Source: Candidatus Thorarchaeota archaeon (GTDB taxonomy: Archaea; Asgardarchaeota; Thorarchaeia; Thorarchaeales; Thorarchaeaceae). From it: a DNA stretch of 41,498 bases. The notes beneath the pieces were generated by a model. That model saw nothing but the letters and a program-made list of their open reading frames with translations. It was not told the origin of the DNA and searched no databases. The stretch spans positions 1 to 41,498 of the forward strand of contig JAEOSL010000016.1 of NCBI GenBank assembly GCA_016840385.1. The letters run 5' to 3'. A program made the position numbers and the translations under genes. This document shows, piece after piece, positions 40,084-41,498 of the stretch (its first letter is position 1; each line of letters begins with the position of its first letter).

Positions 40084-40905
40084 CTAATCTGTAAAGACGT
40101 TGTGCTCCTTGTCTGGACATGTCAGACATCGTTGTTTGTACCAAAGATACACTTCCTTGGGTTGTTTTCCGATGTTTGCCATTCGACTTGGACAAGTCCA
40201 GCATGGCTTGTCAGGCTGCATCCATGAATCGCTATACTGAGCCCAGCGGTAATCCTCGATTATTCCAATCCCACCACTAGTTCCGATTCGGTCTGCACCC
40301 GCATCTATGACTCTGATTGCTTCCTTGAAGTTACGAATGCCTCCTGCAGCCTTTACACCCATTTCCTTTCCCACGGTGTCACGCATGATTTTGACGTCAT
40401 GAGGTGTTGCACCCATCGGACCAAATCCAGTAGAGGTTTTGACAAAATCAGCACCTGCTTCTTTGCAGATTAGACATGCCTTTATCATCTGATCATCCGT
40501 CAAAAGGCCAGTTTCCAGAATGACCTTTACATGGGCATCACCAGAAGCTGCAACCACTGCTTCCACATCGCTTTTCACGAGATCAAAATTCTCATCACGA
40601 AGTGCTCCGACATTCATTACCATGTCCACCTCATGAGCACCTAATGCTACAACCGCCCGAGTTTCCGCTGCTTTCACTTCGGAGAGGGTCGCTCCTAGAG
40701 GAAATCCAACAACACAGCATATTTTGACTGAACTATCTTTGAGCAGCTCCACAGCATACTCGACATGTACTGCATTGATACAGACTGCTGCAAAATTGTA
40801 ATCCATTGCTTCTTCACAAAGCTGTTTGACTTTACTTCGTGTCGTTTCCGGTTTCAGTACAGTATGATCAATTGTCTGCGCAAGTTCTTCCACAGTGATG
40901 GGCAT
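40084..40905 (-). CDS. deoC: Deoxyribose-phosphate aldolase with extra C-terminal double CxTC motif
   Basis: Residues 1-220 form a normal DeoC TIM barrel: IDHTVLKP at the start, Asp94 in HEVDMVMNVG, the Schiff-base Lys156 in DFVKTSTGFG, and Lys185 in GVKAAGGIR, with DRIGTSGG near 206-212. The reaction splits 2-deoxyribose-5-phosphate into glyceraldehyde-3-phosphate and acetaldehyde. Unusual is the ~50-residue tail with two CxTCP motifs (Cys235/Cys238, Cys260/Cys263) that could bind zinc or an iron-sulfur cluster. ATG 40905 has GGAGGT six bases upstream. A short promoter region lies at 40906-40974, with a stem-loop at about 40939-40956 and GGTTAATTATC that may act as TATA. It heads the deoC-aor pair. 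Confidence 0.93.
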   Translation of the reverse strand: MPITVEELAQTIDHTVLKPETTRSKVKQLCEEAMDYNFAAVCINAVHVEYAVELLKDSSVKICCVVGFPLGATLSEVKAAETRAVVALGAHEVDMVMNVGALRDENFDLVKSDVEAVVAASGDAHVKVILETGLLTDDQMIKACLICKEAGADFVKTSTGFGPMGATPHDVKIMRDTVGKEMGVKAAGGIRNFKEAIRVIDAGADRIGTSGGIGIIEDYRWAQYSDSWMQPDKPCWTCPSRMANIGKQPKEVYLWYKQRCLTCPDKEHNVFTD

Positions 40906-40974
40906 AGACGTACCTCCAGATGTGGAAAAGAGTCAATTGTGATAATTAACCCTTCGAAAAGGGGTCTGAAGCGT

Positions 40975-41316
40975 CTATCGTGTACCAAGGTAGGATTTGA
41001 TATCATCAAGAACTTCTTTCTGAAGTCTAATGACATCATGAACCTCGATCTCTTCAGCGTCTTTCACTACTGAATTGAGTTGTACAACAGTACCTACAGC
41101 ATCGACCTTTGAGAAATCAATAGGAAACTCTACTTCCGCGCCTTTCACGATGAGTTCTGAACGAGTTGGATGAAGAGCTATTCTTATGCTTCTAACAATG
41201 CCAATTCTTCTAGCTCGGTTATCTAGGACTTCTTTTCCAATCAGTCTGCCGGGCATACTTAACTCGTAAAGTTCGGCTTCTATACTTGCCTTTGGTTCTT
41301 TTGTTGTAGAGGTCAT
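40975..41316 (-). CDS. PRC-barrel-like small protein
   Basis: From ATG 41316 the protein has 113 residues: a short acidic/basic N-terminus (MTSTTKEPKASIEAELYEL), then a beta-rich core SMPGRLIGKEVLDNRARRIGIVRSIRIALHPTRSELIVKGAEVEFPIDFSKVDAVGTVVQLN, which resembles a PRC barrel (G-K-V-D-x-x-G-x-I-G-x-V pattern), and a C-terminal helix with EVHDVIRLQKEVLDDIKSYL. PRC-barrel proteins occur in archaeal RNA metabolism (RimM-like) and in cell division (CdvB-like proteins in some archaea). Function here unknown. The frame is open to 41400, but the TATA box at about 41402-41410 would start transcription near 41380, so that longer form is not credible; GGAG lies about ten bases before ATG 41316. Confidence 0.6.
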   Translation of the reverse strand: MTSTTKEPKASIEAELYELSMPGRLIGKEVLDNRARRIGIVRSIRIALHPTRSELIVKGAEVEFPIDFSKVDAVGTVVQLNSVVKDAEEIEVHDVIRLQKEVLDDIKSYLGTR

Positions 41317-41401
41317 CTCATCTAGGCTCCTTGTACTGTATGAAGTATTTGTAGGAGGCTTTTTACAGTGAGTATTATCACCGACAGTCCTTTTTACCAA
41401 G

Positions 41402-41410
41402 TGTATAATC
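41402..41410 (-). promoter_or_regulatory. TATA box between 23S rRNA end and PRC-barrel gene
   Basis: GATTATACAC on the minus strand is a fair archaeal TATA box, predicted start near 41380. It implies the PRC-barrel-like gene is transcribed on its own rather than only by read-through from the rRNA operon. Confidence 0.35.
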
Positions 41411-41429
41411 CCTATCAGTGCAGGCCCAC

Positions 41430-41498
41430 AAAGCCCCTAGGGCCTATTAGTACATTTCTGATGTATTCCCATAGCTGAAGTCGAGAGAGTCCTTGGTG
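41430..41498 (-). rRNA. 23S rRNA gene, 3' end only (rest outside window)
   Basis: On the minus strand the edge reads CTTCAGCTATGG, then after a short insertion TGTACTAATAGGCCCTAGG and GGGCTTTG. The 3' ends of 23S rRNAs have the same order: (T)TGAGCTAAC, GTACTAAT, A/G-rich pairing segment, GAGGGCTT, with the last bases pairing with the 5' end of the molecule (helix 1). Compared from memory with E. coli and Clostridium 23S, the match runs to about 20 bases. The exact 3' end is uncertain by a few bases (41425-41432). A 13-base insertion after the TCAGCTA block forms a small hairpin (TACAT, CAGAA, ATGTA). No coding explanation fits. Confidence 0.7.

Overview
The window looks like chromosomal DNA from an archaeon, most likely an Asgard archaeon (I would guess Thorarchaeota-like, inferred from gene content rather than from a search). 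The archaeal core is unmistakable: split glycine decarboxylase, aIF1A, aIF2-beta, aEF1-beta, RIO1 kinase, a Dim2/Pno1 KH protein, NMD3, FEN1, CDC48, RibL FAD synthase, DUF424, frequent TTG/GTG starts and Shine-Dalgarno motifs of the GGAGG/GGTGAT type. The Asgard hint is an apparent ribophorin I (OST1) homologue encoded divergently from an ALG7/DPAGT1-type GlcNAc-1-phosphate transferase.

Layout. 1-1.0 kb: the end of a single-OB-fold SSB with a glycine/arginine tail, then a gene-free, GC-rich, hairpin-forming stretch that may be a small RNA. 1.0-7.0 kb: a Gfo/Idh/MocA oxidoreductase faces a five-gene minus-strand operon (gcvPA, gcvPB, LpdD-like, MoaD/ThiS-like, CDKAL1/MtaB-type methylthiotransferase). 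7.1-8.4 kb: Trm112-like gene whose stop codon runs into tRNA-Gln(TTG), then an HD hydrolase. 8.4-12.7 kb: the ribophorin-like protein (with a DOMON-like N-terminus) and the ALG7-like transferase, both expected in N-glycosylation. 12.7-15.7 kb: translation/ribosome-biogenesis genes Dim2, RIO1, aIF1A (with a UUCG hairpin in its leader) and NMD3. 15.8-16.6 kb: DUF134 regulator and NifX-like protein. 16.6-19.3 kb: DUF424, aIF2-beta and an RPA32-like protein; two small membrane-protein genes sit between aIF2-beta and DUF424, and the last ten codons of the aIF2-beta gene occur three times here, which resembles scars of integration into the gene's 3' end. 19.4-22.3 kb: two secreted proteins, a NosD-type beta-helix protein and a putative clan CD cysteine peptidase. 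22.4-26.7 kb: FEN1, a zinc-ribbon protein, aEF1-beta, CDC48 and a winged-helix protein.

26.8-34.1 kb is the accessory part: a TnpB-family protein that lacks the normal RuvC-II glutamate but has a glutamate at a candidate alternative position, and, divergently, a 1776-residue protein that I do not recognise beyond a probable PD-(D/E)XK nuclease domain and a weak RecA-like region. This is the best place to look for an undescribed system. 34.3-41.4 kb returns to housekeeping: RibL, a GT-C-type membrane glycosyltransferase, a zinc-ribbon/PUA/PAPS-reductase/ferredoxin fusion, and an aldehyde:ferredoxin oxidoreductase directly behind deoxyribose-phosphate aldolase, an arrangement that suggests acetaldehyde is oxidised as it is made. 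A small PRC-barrel-like gene follows, and the right edge (about 41430-41498, minus strand) looks like the 3' end of the 23S rRNA gene.

All assignments come from reading motifs by eye; no database search, structure prediction or folding program was used. Percentages and distances quoted are hand counts.
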